The notes beneath the pieces are model-generated. The model made no database searches. It worked only from the letters and a program-made list of their open reading frames with translations, and had not been told where the DNA came from. This document shows positions 17,163 to 26,085 of a stretch of 64,000 nucleotides of DNA, in pieces. Position 1 is the first letter of the stretch; the number at the start of each line of letters is the position of its first letter. The translations under genes and the position numbers were made by a program. The DNA is from Flavobacterium piscisymbiosum (lineage in GTDB: Bacteria; Bacteroidota; Bacteroidia; Flavobacteriales; Flavobacteriaceae): the NCBI RefSeq assembly GCF_020905295.1, contig NZ_JAJJMM010000001.1:5704001-5768000 (forward strand). The letters are read 5' to 3'.

Positions 17163-17786
17163 ATGAACAACACCTGGACAGACAGATGGAACGACCGTTA
17201 CAGCAGCGAAGAGTTTGCTTACGGAACAGCACCCAACAATTTTTTAAAAGAACAATTAGAGAAACTAAACCCCGGAAGTATTCTTTTTCCGGCTGAAGGC
17301 GAAGGTAGAAATGCTGTTTTCGCAGCCCAAATAGGTTGGAAAGTCTCCGCATTTGATATTAGTGCCGAAGGGAAAAACAAAGCCCTTAAACTAGCCGAAG
17401 CAAATAATATTGTAATTGATTACCAAGTTGGAGAACTGGAAACCCTTAATTATCAGGCTGAACAATTTGATGCGATTGCATTAATTTATGCACACTTTCC
17501 TGCAGCGATTAAATCATCCATTCATAAAACATTAGAAACTTATTTGCGTAAAGATGGATACATCATTTTTGAAGCTTTCAGCAAAAAACATTTAGAATAT
17601 CTGGCTATAAACGATAAAGTTGGCGGACCAAAAGATATTGAATCCCTATTTTCTATTGAAGAAATACAATCTGATTTTCCTGATTATGAAATCATTCAGT
17701 TAGAAGAAAAAGAAATCGAATTAAACGAAGGTTTGTTCCATAACGGAAAAGGTTCTGTTATTCGATTTGTTGGAAAGAAAAAATAA
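17163..17786 (+). CDS. Class I SAM-dependent methyltransferase (TehB/thiopurine-type)
   Basis: A 207-residue protein beginning [24 protein letters not shown], the N-terminal pattern of TehB/TPMT-like methyltransferases, with motif [17 protein letters not shown] in place of the usual DxGxGxG (Asp is replaced by Pro/Ala-Glu, as in several members) and motif [18 protein letters not shown]. Acceptors in the family include thiol, tellurite and small nucleophiles; none can be chosen here. It stands alone in a cluster of nitrate genes and is followed by a hairpin repeat (17805-17846). Confidence 0.82.
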   Translation: MNNTWTDRWNDRYSSEEFAYGTAPNNFLKEQLEKLNPGSILFPAEGEGRNAVFAAQIGWKVSAFDISAEGKNKALKLAEANNIVIDYQVGELETLNYQAEQFDAIALIYAHFPAAIKSSIHKTLETYLRKDGYIIFEAFSKKHLEYLAINDKVGGPKDIESLFSIEEIQSDFPDYEIIQLEEKEIELNEGLFHNGKGSVIRFVGKKK

Positions 17787-17807
17787 GCTTCCTAAAAACG
17801 TTTCGTA

Positions 17808-17846
17808 GAGATGTATAAAAAAATTACTAGTGTACATCTCTACACC
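17808..17846. repeat. Hairpin repeat family F, copy 1
   Basis: GTAGAGATGTA and TACATCTCTAC form perfect 11-bp inverted arms downstream of the methyltransferase. A related hairpin (AGAGACGTACAA / TTGTGCGTCTCT) lies at 18827-18863 after the hydrolase. GTAGAGACG..CGTCTCTAC palindromes are widespread REP-like elements and may also end transcription. Confidence 0.65.
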
Positions 17847-18043
17847 ATTTCCCTTTCAAAAACAATAACTAACTACAATACAGTTATTTAAATTAAAATC
17901 AATTGTTAAAATAAAAACTTTTATTTGTATTTTAGTACAAAAAAAAAGAAACTATCTACAAGCGGCAACCTCAATTAAAAGGTTGTTTCTCATTTTGCAT
18001 TGCCCTATTCTAAAATTAGTATCAATTTTAAATAACCTTAATA

Positions 18044-18814
18044 ATGGCAAAATCAAAAACAATTGTGTTAGTACACGGGATGTTCGTGAATGATAGTACC
18101 TGGTCAGAATGGAAAAATTACTATGAGCAAAAAGGATATACGGTGTATGCTCCTGCAAATCCGGGACACGATGGCGATCCTGCAGCACTTCGGGAAAATA
18201 TACATCCGGAACTTGTAGATACAGGCTTTATAGATGTAGTAGAGAATATTGCAAAACTGATCGATACCTTACCCGAGAAACCGCTTGTAATTGGGCACTC
18301 GATGGCGGGATTAGCGGTACAAAAACTGATTGATTTAGGCAAAGCCGATGCCGCAGTAAGCATCAATGGAGCACCTCCCAAAAATGTTTTACCTCCATTT
18401 TCAACAGTAAAAATTGTATGGCCGGCAGTAAACTTCTTTTCCAGTAAAGGTTATTATTTAGGATCAAGAGACTGGTACAATCGTGCCTTTTTTAATACAC
18501 TTCCCAAACCTGAACAAGACAAAGCTTACGATCTGATTGCTGTTCCCGAAAGTAGAAAAATTGGTAGAGAAACCCTTTTGAAATCTTTTTCAAATGCCGA
18601 TTTCAAAAAACCGCATCAGCCAATTTTATTTATTGGCGGAGGAAATGACAATATATTTCCGCCAGCCTTAACCAAAAAAATTGCTACTCAATACAAAGAT
18701 CCCAACAGCAGAGTTGATGTAAAAATTTATGATACCAAAAGTCATTTTATTTGTGGCGAAAAAGGCTGGGAAGAAATAGCAGATTATATATTAAATTGGT
18801 ATTCTAATTTATAA
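18044..18814 (+). CDS. Alpha/beta hydrolase
   Basis: A 256-residue single-domain hydrolase. The oxyanion-hole segment is VLVHGMFVND near the start, the nucleophile elbow is GHSMAG (Ser near residue 87), and a late acid/His pair is visible in GGGNDNIFPP and KSHFICGEKGW. No signal peptide is seen, so it is likely cytoplasmic. Substrate is not predictable. It stands between the methyltransferase and the convergent crp/fnr gene and does not look tied to nitrate metabolism. Confidence 0.85.
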   Translation: MAKSKTIVLVHGMFVNDSTWSEWKNYYEQKGYTVYAPANPGHDGDPAALRENIHPELVDTGFIDVVENIAKLIDTLPEKPLVIGHSMAGLAVQKLIDLGKADAAVSINGAPPKNVLPPFSTVKIVWPAVNFFSSKGYYLGSRDWYNRAFFNTLPKPEQDKAYDLIAVPESRKIGRETLLKSFSNADFKKPHQPILFIGGGNDNIFPPALTKKIATQYKDPNSRVDVKIYDTKSHFICGEKGWEEIADYILNWYSNL

Positions 18815-18826
18815 ATCTCATCAAAA

Positions 18827-18863
18827 GAGACGTACAAAAGAAATACATTATTGTGCGTCTCTA
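18827..18863. repeat. Hairpin repeat family F, copy 2
   Basis: AGAGACGTACAA pairs with TTGTGCGTCTCT with one mismatch. It lies between the convergent hydrolase and crp/fnr genes and may serve as a bidirectional terminator. Confidence 0.6.
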
Positions 18864-18891
18864 AAATTATAAGTAATAGTACTTAATCCAC

Positions 18892-19602
18892 TTAAATAGT
18901 AAAATATTTATGTTCCATAATTTCAGATCGCAATTTAGGAACAGCCAAAATCCCTATTTTTTTACCAATGGTTTTAATGAGCATTTCTTTTTTCAGATTC
19001 GAAAGTACACGAATAGCCTGCTCTTCTGTAGTTCCTGCAAAATCAGCAATCTCTTTTCTGGAAAGTTCAATATCTATTAAACCGTCAATTAGACCAAATT
19101 TACGATGGATGTACAGCAACAAATCGATTACACGTTCGCGCACATTCATATGGGCAATTTTACGAATGTTGTTCTCACTTTTATTGAGTTCATCGGCATA
19201 AAATAACATTAAAGCATAGGTAAATTCAGGAATCTTCTGAAGAATTTCTAACATCGTTTCGTTACTAAAATTGCATAAAACAGTATCTTCCAAAGCAGAG
19301 GCACCAATTAAATATCTACTGCTCGTTCCAAATCCACGAAAACCTATTGTGTCTCCGTTTTTTGTTAACCGAACAATTTGTTCCCTTCCGTTTATTCCGG
19401 TTTTTATTGTTTTGACTTTACCTGAACAAATAAAATACAACCCTTTTATGAGATCACCTTCTTTAATAAAAGAATTCGATTTTTTACAAACAAAAGTTTC
19501 TTTCCTTAAAACATATTCTTTCATCTGTTCTAAATGCAAATGTTTCTTAATAAAACAATTTTCGTTGATACAGGTATAACAAATAGGTTGCTCTTCTTTC
19601 AT
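18892..19602 (-). CDS. Crp/Fnr-family transcriptional regulator with N-terminal cysteines
   Basis: A 236-residue regulator: cyclic-nucleotide-binding-like beta-roll (about 35-140, FIKEGDLIKGLYFICSGKVK), dimer helix, and a C-terminal winged helix (SRKEIADFAGTTEEQAIRVLSNL). The N-terminus has three cysteines, C8, C11 and C16 (CYTCINENC), a spacing like the Fe-S ligands of FNR (C-x2-C-x5-C), so oxygen or NO sensing is possible. The ATG at 19602 is preferred; an upstream in-frame TTG at 19659 lies inside a -7 box (TACTTTTG, 19664-19657). It is divergent from nasA across a shared double operator, so it probably controls nasA and itself. Confidence 0.88.
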   Translation of the reverse strand: MKEEQPICYTCINENCFIKKHLHLEQMKEYVLRKETFVCKKSNSFIKEGDLIKGLYFICSGKVKTIKTGINGREQIVRLTKNGDTIGFRGFGTSSRYLIGASALEDTVLCNFSNETMLEILQKIPEFTYALMLFYADELNKSENNIRKIAHMNVRERVIDLLLYIHRKFGLIDGLIDIELSRKEIADFAGTTEEQAIRVLSNLKKEMLIKTIGKKIGILAVPKLRSEIMEHKYFTI

Positions 19603-19656
19603 GAGTTCAAATTTTATGCATGGTACACTAAATTGTTGTTCCTCTTTTATTTGAAT

Positions 19657-19664
19657 CAAAAGTA
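19657..19664 (-). promoter_or_regulatory. -7 box of the crp/fnr gene
   Basis: TACTTTTG on the minus strand fits TAnnTTTG. The centre of the minus-strand copy of the nitrate element (19684-19699) is 27.5 bp upstream, close to -41.5, a typical Crp-family activator position. Confidence 0.55.
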
Positions 19665-19680
19665 GAAAAATAAATTATAA

Positions 19681-19712
19681 AAATAAGTATTTATACGTAA
19701 AAATACTTATTT
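19681..19712. promoter_or_regulatory. Shared nasA-crp operator: two overlapping nitrate elements
   Basis: AAATAAGTATTT and AAATACTTATTT are perfect 12-bp arms around ATACGTAA. Read more closely, one 16-bp element lies on each strand: TACGTAAAAATACTTA on plus (19694-19709) and TACGTATAAATACTTA on minus (19699-19684), sharing TACGTA. Each points toward its own gene. Confidence 0.7.
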
Positions 19713-19715
19713 TTG
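19694..19715 (+). promoter_or_regulatory. nasA promoter with shared nitrate-promoter element
   Basis: The 16-bp element ends in the first two bases of the -7 box TATTTTTG (19708-19715), exactly as at nirB and moeA. Transcription would start near 19722, about 64 nt before the nasA ATG. Confidence 0.75.
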
Positions 19716-19785
19716 TTTAAGAATAAATAAGTGAATTATTTAGATTTAAACAGATTTCATTAGTTATTACTTAAAAAAAGCTGTG

Positions 19786-22700
19786 ATGCAAAATACCAAA
19801 ATCAAAACTACGTGTTCGTATTGTGGCGTTGGCTGTGGCATAATCGTAACCAAGGATGCCAAAAATGGCGTAATGGTTACGGGCGACAAAGACCATCCTG
19901 TCAATAAAGGAATGTTATGTTCTAAAGGAATGAATTTGCACTACGTAGTCAATGACACATCAGACCGAATTTTATATCCAGAAATGCGTGGCAGTAAATC
20001 CTATCCGCTGGAACGTGTAAGTTGGGATACTGCACTTGATCGCGCCGCAGCTGTATTTACTTCTATCATAAAAAAACACGGTCCTGACAGCGTTGGATTT
20101 TACATTTCAGGTCAATGTTTAACCGAAGAATATTATCTGGTAAACAAACTCGTAAAAGGCTTTTTGAAAACCAATAACATCGATACAAATTCGCGTTTGT
20201 GCATGAGTTCAGCCGTTGTGGGGTATAAAAAAACTTTTGGCGAAGATTCTGTACCCATTGCTTATGATGATATCGAATTGGCCGATACCTTCCTTATTAC
20301 GGGCGCAAACCCCGCTTGGTGTCATCCTATTTTATTTCGAAGAATAGAAAAACACAAAGAGAAAAATCCTAAAATAAAAATCATTGTTATTGATCCAAGA
20401 CGCACGGATACAGCCGCTTTTGCCGATTTACATTTACAAATTATTCCCGGATCTGATATTATTTTATACCATGCCATCGCCAAACGTATCATCGAAAAAG
20501 GCTACGTAGATCATGATTTTGTAAAAAACAATGCCGAGAATTTTAAACAATACAAAGACTTAGTTTTAAGTACTTCTTTAGAAAAAGCTTCCAAAATTTG
20601 TGGTATTTCGGTTAATGATATTAAACTTGCTGCCGATATTATTGGCAAAGCCAAAGGTTTTATTTCGCTTTGGGCAATGGGACTGAACCAAAGCGCTGTT
20701 GGTGTAGATAAAAATACCGCTTTATTGAATTTATCTTTATTAACGGGACAAATAGGCAAACCGGGTTCAGGCCCATTTTCGTTAACAGGACAACCTAACG
20801 CAATGGGCGGACGAGAAGTTGGCGGAATGGCGACACTTCTGGCGGCGCATAAAGACATTGCGAATCCGGAACATCGAAAAGAAGTCGCTGATTTTTGGGG
20901 CGTCGATGCAATATCAGACAAACCGGGTTTAACCGCAACCGAAATGTTTGAAGCTTTGGAGTCTGGAAAAATGAAGGCCGTCTGGATTATCTGCACCAAT
21001 CCGTTAGTAAGTCTGCCGGACTCCCGCCGAATCGAAAAAGCATTGCAAAATGCAAAATTTGTAGTGGTTCAGGATATTTCGCATAATGCAGATACTTCAA
21101 AATATGCTGATTTATTATTACCCGCAGCCGGTTGGTTAGAAAAAGAAGGAACAATGACCAATTCAGAGCGACGAATTTCTTATTTGCCAAAAGGAATCAA
21201 CGCTCCCGGCGAAGCACTTTCGGACATTGAGATTTTAATTCGCTTTGCTAAAAAAATGAATTTCAACGGTTTCAACTTTAATAGTGCCGAAGAAATTTAT
21301 AAAGAACATTGCGCACTGACCAAAAATACCAATATTGATATTTCATTCTTAAATTATCATCGTTTAAAAACCGAAGGTACTTTTCAATGGCCTGTTCCGG
21401 ATTACGGACATCCGGGCACTCCCCGACTTTTTACGGATAAAAAATTCTATACACCATCACAAAAAGCAATTTTCAATTTACCAACGGCTATAGAAAATAC
21501 ATCAGAACAGCCTAATCCGCAGTTTCCGTTTATTTTAACTACAGGACGAGTTCGCGATCAATGGCATACGATGACCAAAACCGGAAAAGTATCGAGATTG
21601 ATGACGCATACGCCAAGTCCGGTTTTAGAAATAAACCCAATCGATGCTTTTAAAAATGATATTAAAAATGGCGATATTGTAGTTGTATCGAGCAAAAACG
21701 GAGAAGTTCGTGTAAAAGCAAAAGTTACAGATGCTATCAAAGAAAAAGTTCTTTTTCTGCCAATGCACTGGGGAAAACAACTCGAAAATGACCTGAACAG
21801 AACTAATAATTTGACCAATACGGTTGTTGATCCCGTTTCTAAAGAACCTGATTTTAAATACACAACGGTCAATATTACCAAATATGTAAAACCGTTCCAG
21901 AAAATTGCTATTGTGGGCGCCGGAGCAGCTTCTTTTAGATTTATTCAGAATTATCGTGAGTTCAATCAAACAGATGAGATTGTAGTTTTTTCTAATGAAG
22001 TAAACCCATTCTACAACAGGGTTTTACTTCCGGAATATATGACCGGCGAATTTAGCTGGGAACAATTGCTAAAAGTAAAAGATGGTGAGGCTTTAAATAA
22101 ATTAAAAATCACCATGAATGCCAATGTGGCAATCACGAAAATTGATTCCAGCAAAAAAACAATTACAGATAGTTTAGGCGAAATACATACTTATGATGCT
22201 TTGATTATGGCAACGGGAAGCCGTCCTTTTGTTCCTGAAAATGCACAACTACACCTTCCGGGCAGATTTACTGTAAGACGCAAAGAAGATGCAGATCGTT
22301 TAAAAAAACATCTTGACAGCACTAATCTACCACCCGAAGAACAACACGTTGTTATCATTGGCGGAGGTTTATTAGGTTTAGAACTGGCTGCTGCTTTAAA
22401 GCATAAAAAAGTTAAAACAACTATTGTTCAAAGAGCGTCACGTTTAATGGAACGTCAACTAGACCGAATTTCGAGTAAATTATTAGCAGAGGAAGTTCAG
22501 CTTCGTGATATTCAGATTTATTTTGATAATGAAGTAAGTACTGTTTTTGAAACTGATAATCCGAATGAAATCGAAATTGCCCTAAAAAGTGGCAGAATCA
22601 TCACAGCAAATGCGATTGTTTATACGATTGGAACAATTCCGAATATCGAAATCGCCCGAGAAAGCGGACTTGCCTGCGGACGCGGTGTAAAAGTAAACCA

Positions 22701-23304
22701 GTATTTGCAAACCTCTAATCCTGATATTTTTGCTATTGGAGAAATAGCCGAATTCAACAATAAATTATTCGGAATCACTTCTGCTGCCGAAGAACAAGCT
22801 GATATTCTGGCTAACTTTTTAGCAGGTGATATTAGCAGTTTTTACAAAGGTTCTATTTTAATGAATATTCTGAAACTGGAAGATATTAACCTCTGTAGCA
22901 TTGGTGACATCGAAATTCCGGAAAACGACGATTCATATGAAGAGATTATTTTTGCCGATCTTAAAAAACGCTATTACAAAAAATGTATCGTAAAGGATGA
23001 TTTGCTTGTTGGTGCTATTTTAATGGGAGATAAAAATGAATTTGCCGAGTTTAAAACCATGATCGAAAGCAAAATAGAATTATCAGACAAGCGAAATTTA
23101 TTATTAAGAGGAAGCTCAAATGCAAAACCTGTTCTGGGAAAATTAGTTTGTTCCTGCAGTCAGGTCGGAGCCGGAAATATAGAAGAAACGATAAAAAGCG
23201 GCGTAAACAATTTTACGGATTTATGCAAAAACACAGGTGCAGGATTAGGCTGCGGTAGCTGTAAAACTGAGGTTAAGGAGATATTGGCAAAGTGTAAAGT
23301 TTAG
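19786..23304 (+). CDS. nasA: Fused assimilatory nitrate reductase (Mop + FAD/NAD reductase + BFD)
   Basis: A 1172-residue single-chain enzyme. Residues 1-700 are a molybdopterin oxidoreductase with an N-terminal [4Fe-4S] site (C10, C13, C17, C45), NARB/NasA-like. Residues about 705-1110 are an FAD/NAD(P) oxidoreductase similar to the N-terminal module of NirB (IAIVGAGAASFRFI, then VIIGGGLLGLELAAAL). Residues about 1118-1172 form a BFD-like [2Fe-2S] domain (CSC ... GCGSC). This puts electron input, transfer and nitrate reduction in one polypeptide in the cytoplasm. The ATG at 19786 is preferred to the GTG just before it. It is divergent from crp/fnr and carries the shared nitrate-promoter element. 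Confidence 0.93.
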   Translation: MQNTKIKTTCSYCGVGCGIIVTKDAKNGVMVTGDKDHPVNKGMLCSKGMNLHYVVNDTSDRILYPEMRGSKSYPLERVSWDTALDRAAAVFTSIIKKHGPDSVGFYISGQCLTEEYYLVNKLVKGFLKTNNIDTNSRLCMSSAVVGYKKTFGEDSVPIAYDDIELADTFLITGANPAWCHPILFRRIEKHKEKNPKIKIIVIDPRRTDTAAFADLHLQIIPGSDIILYHAIAKRIIEKGYVDHDFVKNNAENFKQYKDLVLSTSLEKASKICGISVNDIKLAADIIGKAKGFISLWAMGLNQSAVGVDKNTALLNLSLLTGQIGKPGSGPFSLTGQPNAMGGREVGGMATLLAAHKDIANPEHRKEVADFWGVDAISDKPGLTATEMFEALESGKMKAVWIICTNPLVSLPDSRRIEKALQNAKFVVVQDISHNADTSKYADLLLPAAGWLEKEGTMTNSERRISYLPKGINAPGEALSDIEILIRFAKKMNFNGFNFNSAEEIYKEHCALTKNTNIDISFLNYHRLKTEGTFQWPVPDYGHPGTPRLFTDKKFYTPSQKAIFNLPTAIENTSEQPNPQFPFILTTGRVRDQWHTMTKTGKVSRLMTHTPSPVLEINPIDAFKNDIKNGDIVVVSSKNGEVRVKAKVTDAIKEKVLFLPMHWGKQLENDLNRTNNLTNTVVDPVSKEPDFKYTTVNITKYVKPFQKIAIVGAGAASFRFIQNYREFNQTDEIVVFSNEVNPFYNRVLLPEYMTGEFSWEQLLKVKDGEALNKLKITMNANVAITKIDSSKKTITDSLGEIHTYDALIMATGSRPFVPENAQLHLPGRFTVRRKEDADRLKKHLDSTNLPPEEQHVVIIGGGLLGLELAAALKHKKVKTTIVQRASRLMERQLDRISSKLLAEEVQLRDIQIYFDNEVSTVFETDNPNEIEIALKSGRIITANAIVYTIGTIPNIEIARESGLACGRGVKVNQYLQTSNPDIFAIGEIAEFNNKLFGITSAAEEQADILANFLAGDISSFYKGSILMNILKLEDINLCSIGDIEIPENDDSYEEIIFADLKKRYYKKCIVKDDLLVGAILMGDKNEFAEFKTMIESKIELSDKRNLLLRGSSNAKPVLGKLVCSCSQVGAGNIEETIKSGVNNFTDLCKNTGAGLGCGSCKTEVKEILAKCKV

Positions 23305-23628
23305 TTTTTAAAGTTTCAAGTTACTTTGAACATAAATTTTACCACAGAGGTCACAAAGTTTTTTCGCAAAGTTTCGCAAAGGATTAAGTTGTGAATTTCT
23401 TTTCTATCGAAAAAAGTTCACAAAGCTATATGCTAAAATCTTTACCCAAAGCTTTGCGAACTTTGACTACTTATTAAACACAAACTAAAAAATCTTTGCG
23501 AAACTTTGCGAAAAAACTTTGCGAACTCTGCGGTTAAATCAACACAATCCAATAACCTGACCCGAGGCTGAAAGCCGAACAGACAAAGCAAACAAAAAAA
23601 AACTGAAACCTGAAACAAAAATAAAGAT
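23305..23628. repeat. Intergenic inverted repeat after nasA
   Basis: No gene is supported in 324 bp. ACAAAGTTTTTTCGCAAAGTTTCGCAAAG (23352-23380) and its complement region at 23490-23527 (CTTTGCGAAACTTTGCG core) form a long imperfect inverted repeat. ACCTGAAACAAAAA (23606-23619) is a small repeat also seen near 32500 and 37600-37740. Confidence 0.6.
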
Positions 23629-25059
23629 ATGGAACTAACAAGATTAATAGTAAAAGGAGGCGTTATTTCGCCGGGAGAGTTAAGAGAAGTAGTCAATATG
23701 GCGATGGATCAGGGTTTAGATTCTATTTCCTTTGGTTCAAGGCAGGATATTATTTTTCCAAAAGGATTTAAAACTTTAGACAAAGAAAAACTGGGCAAAC
23801 ATCACTTTGTTTTTCCAGAGCAAAAAAGCGGAAATAATATTGTTTCTTCTTATGTTTCTACAGATATTTTCAGGAATACTAATTGGCTTACAGGCAATAA
23901 GTTTTTGTACATTCTGGAGCAATTTAAAGAGCAGCCACGATTAAAAGTTAACATCAATGATCCCAAGCAACAGCTTGTACCTTTGTTTACCGGACATCTT
24001 AATTTTATTGCTTCAGAGCATGAAGATTATTGGTATTTATACATTCGTTTGCCCAATTGGGAACGTATGGAAGTCTATCCCATCCTGATTTACAGCTGGG
24101 ATATTGCACAATTTTATTACGAAATCGAAAAAATTACAGCCGAAGAATCTATTGGTATCGATATGATATTTGCGCTTGTTAGCGAAGCTTTAGACACCAA
24201 TAATAGAACAATTGACAAGCCATTGAATATTCCGTTTTATCCATTTCCTTATTATGAAGGTATGAATAGAATGGGAATCGACCAGTATTGGCTCGGTTTG
24301 TATTGGAGAAATAATTTATATGATCTGGGTTTCCTGAAAGAAATGTGTGATCTATGTTTTGATTGCAAAATAGGAAAAATATGTATTACGCCATGGAAAT
24401 CTTTTATTGTAAAAGGAATTCCGAAAGATCGAAAACTCGAATGGGAAAAATTCCTGGGTAAGCGAGGCATCAATGTCCGCCATTCGTTATTAGAACTCAA
24501 TTGGCATTTGCCTGTAGCGCTAGAATGGGCTCTGAATCTTAAAACATATCTTGTTCGAACACTTGATCAATTTGATATCAGCACTTACGGACTCACTTTT
24601 GGCATATCAGAATACAATCGCGACGGACATTATTTTACATCGATTGTGGTCGAGAAAAATGAGTTGCCTAAGGATCTTGAATCCATTAAAATCAGAGATA
24701 CCTATAATGTTTTGTATGCAAAGAACTTCGACGCCAATACACGCGAATATGTGGTGCATTCGCAAGATATCGACAAACTCGAACTCCCTACCATATTAAT
24801 TGAGCTGAGTCGGAAATATTTCGAAGAACTTGGGAATTCTATTCCTGAAACAACAGAAAATCCACAGAAAAAAGAAAAACCACAATTAGACATTTACCAA
24901 TGTCAGGAATGTTTAACGCTTTATAAATCTGAATACGGAGATGAAAGCCAAGGAATTCCTAAAGGGATTTTATTTACCGATTTAGCAGAAAGTTATTGTT
25001 GTTCTTTATGCGAAGCCCCAAAGAGTAATTTTAAGATTCTGGAAATTGTCGGGAATTAA
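23629..25059 (+). CDS. Rubredoxin-tailed protein with sulfite/nitrite-reductase-like half domain
   Basis: A 476-residue cytoplasmic protein. The C-terminus (about 420-470) is a complete rubredoxin domain: CQEC, then GIPKGILFTDLAESYCCSLCEAPKSNF, giving a four-Cys iron site. The N-terminus (VISPGELREVVNMAMDQGL, then ISFGSRQDIIFP) resembles the ferredoxin-like half domain of siroheme nitrite/sulfite reductases, and CDLCFDCKIGKICITPWKSFIVKG near residues 240-262 resembles a cluster-loop region, but the canonical siroheme ligand set is incomplete. It follows nasA by 324 bp, so electron delivery to nitrate or nitrite reductase is a fair guess. I know no characterised member. Confidence 0.78.
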   Translation: MELTRLIVKGGVISPGELREVVNMAMDQGLDSISFGSRQDIIFPKGFKTLDKEKLGKHHFVFPEQKSGNNIVSSYVSTDIFRNTNWLTGNKFLYILEQFKEQPRLKVNINDPKQQLVPLFTGHLNFIASEHEDYWYLYIRLPNWERMEVYPILIYSWDIAQFYYEIEKITAEESIGIDMIFALVSEALDTNNRTIDKPLNIPFYPFPYYEGMNRMGIDQYWLGLYWRNNLYDLGFLKEMCDLCFDCKIGKICITPWKSFIVKGIPKDRKLEWEKFLGKRGINVRHSLLELNWHLPVALEWALNLKTYLVRTLDQFDISTYGLTFGISEYNRDGHYFTSIVVEKNELPKDLESIKIRDTYNVLYAKNFDANTREYVVHSQDIDKLELPTILIELSRKYFEELGNSIPETTENPQKKEKPQLDIYQCQECLTLYKSEYGDESQGIPKGILFTDLAESYCCSLCEAPKSNFKILEIVGN

Positions 25060-25080
25060 ACGGCTTTCTTTCATTAGTAT

Positions 25081-25166
25081 TTTCAGGAGCTAATCCAGCT
25101 GTACGCTATATCTTTTACTTTTTAAAGAAAAAAGTAAAAGGATGCCGCTTCCATCTGGGCTAGGGC
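25081..25166 (-). repeat. Constant-arm/variable-hairpin repeat family D, copy 1
   Basis: On the minus strand: GCCC.GATGGAAGCGGCATCC, then a variable hairpin (ACTTTTTTCTTTAAAAAGT), then an AAAAGATATAGCG..AGC.GGATTAGCTCCTGAAA arm. The arms match copies at 26139-26220, 52279-52350 and 60891-60976, while the inner hairpin differs each time. Confidence 0.7.
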
Positions 25167-25437
25167 ACTCGTTTTCAAACTAAAAATCAAGTAAAACTAT
25201 CACTTATCATTCTTTCATCTTTACAAAGTAATTTACATTATTTCTCAAGTAGAATTGTTAAGAGATTTTAGTTTTAAATTTTTACCAAAAACTCAATCTA
25301 TTAAAAATAAGTACGTTATCGTTAATTTTTAAATAAAAACTTAACATTGGCGGACTTGTTTTATGTTTATCTTTACTTAACTGTTAATTAACAATTTAGT
25401 TACATTGTAGCAATTACTCATCTAAAAACGCATCAAT

Positions 25438-26076
25438 ATGGAAAACGAGAACGAAAAAATTACCCAGGAAAAAACTGATTCACCAACACCTGAAAATACA
25501 CAGCCTGTTACAGAAAATAAAAAAACAGTAAATACACCGGCTACAAAAACACCAGTTCGCAGAGCAGCACCTGTTAAACCAACAACGGCTGCAAAACCTG
25601 CTACTCCAACAACTACAACGCCAAAAGCGACAACAAAAACTGCAGCAACAACTTCACCAAAACCTGCAACCAGAAGAGCTCCTGCAAGAAAAATTACTCC
25701 GGCTGCTATTGAAAAAACAGAAGAAATAACAACTCCAAAAGTAACAATCAAAGAACCAGTAAAAAAAGAATCATCAGACAGTAAAGCTGATGCCGCGGTT
25801 GCAACAAAAGGAGAAAGTAAAAAAGATAAATCAACAGATAAAAAGAAGAAAAAAGTGAAAGACAAAGACAAGGAAAAAGAGAAAAAGAAATTAGCGAAGA
25901 AAAAAGATCAGGCTAAAAAAGACAAAAAGAAAGAAAAAGCTAAAAAAGCAAAACAAAAAGCTGCTGCTAAGAAAAAAGAAAAAGCTAAAAAAGCTAAGGA
26001 AAAAGCAAAAGCTAAAAAAATAGCCAAAAAGAAAGCGAAATCTAAGAAAAAAGACAAAGCAAAAAAGAAGAAATAA
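25438..26076 (+). CDS. Lys/Ala/Pro-rich histone-H1-like protein
   Basis: A 212-residue low-complexity protein. Residues 1-30 are acidic and polar; 30-90 are Thr/Pro/Ala-rich (TKTPVRRAAPVKPTTAAKP); 120-212 are almost entirely Lys, Ala, Glu and Asp with KAKKKEKAKKAK-type repeats. Strong positive charge and lack of a fold suggest a DNA- or RNA-binding tail protein like bacterial histone-H1-like proteins. It has its own upstream gap and a good terminator, and the frame avoids stops over a composition that is not simply A-rich, so it is probably real. Function is inferred from composition only. Confidence 0.7.
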   Translation: MENENEKITQEKTDSPTPENTQPVTENKKTVNTPATKTPVRRAAPVKPTTAAKPATPTTTTPKATTKTAATTSPKPATRRAPARKITPAAIEKTEEITTPKVTIKEPVKKESSDSKADAAVATKGESKKDKSTDKKKKKVKDKDKEKEKKKLAKKKDQAKKDKKKEKAKKAKQKAAAKKKEKAKKAKEKAKAKKIAKKKAKSKKKDKAKKKK

Positions 26077-26085
26077 TTTAGAAAG

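Noticed and set aside
19603..19659. In-frame TTG at 19659 as the start of the Crp/Fnr gene
   Set aside because: The TTG is part of a -7 box (TACTTTTG) and would lie upstream of the transcription start; the ATG at 19602 also places the Cys cluster at a normal distance from the N-terminus.
20511..20999. 162-codon open frame antisense within nasA
   Set aside because: Fully inside a well-supported coding region, with no recognisable motif or promoter.
25422..25871. 149-codon open frame antisense to the Lys-rich gene
   Set aside because: Its Val/Phe/Gly-rich low-complexity translation is the mirror of the Lys/Thr/Pro/Ala-rich sense strand; no domain or start context.
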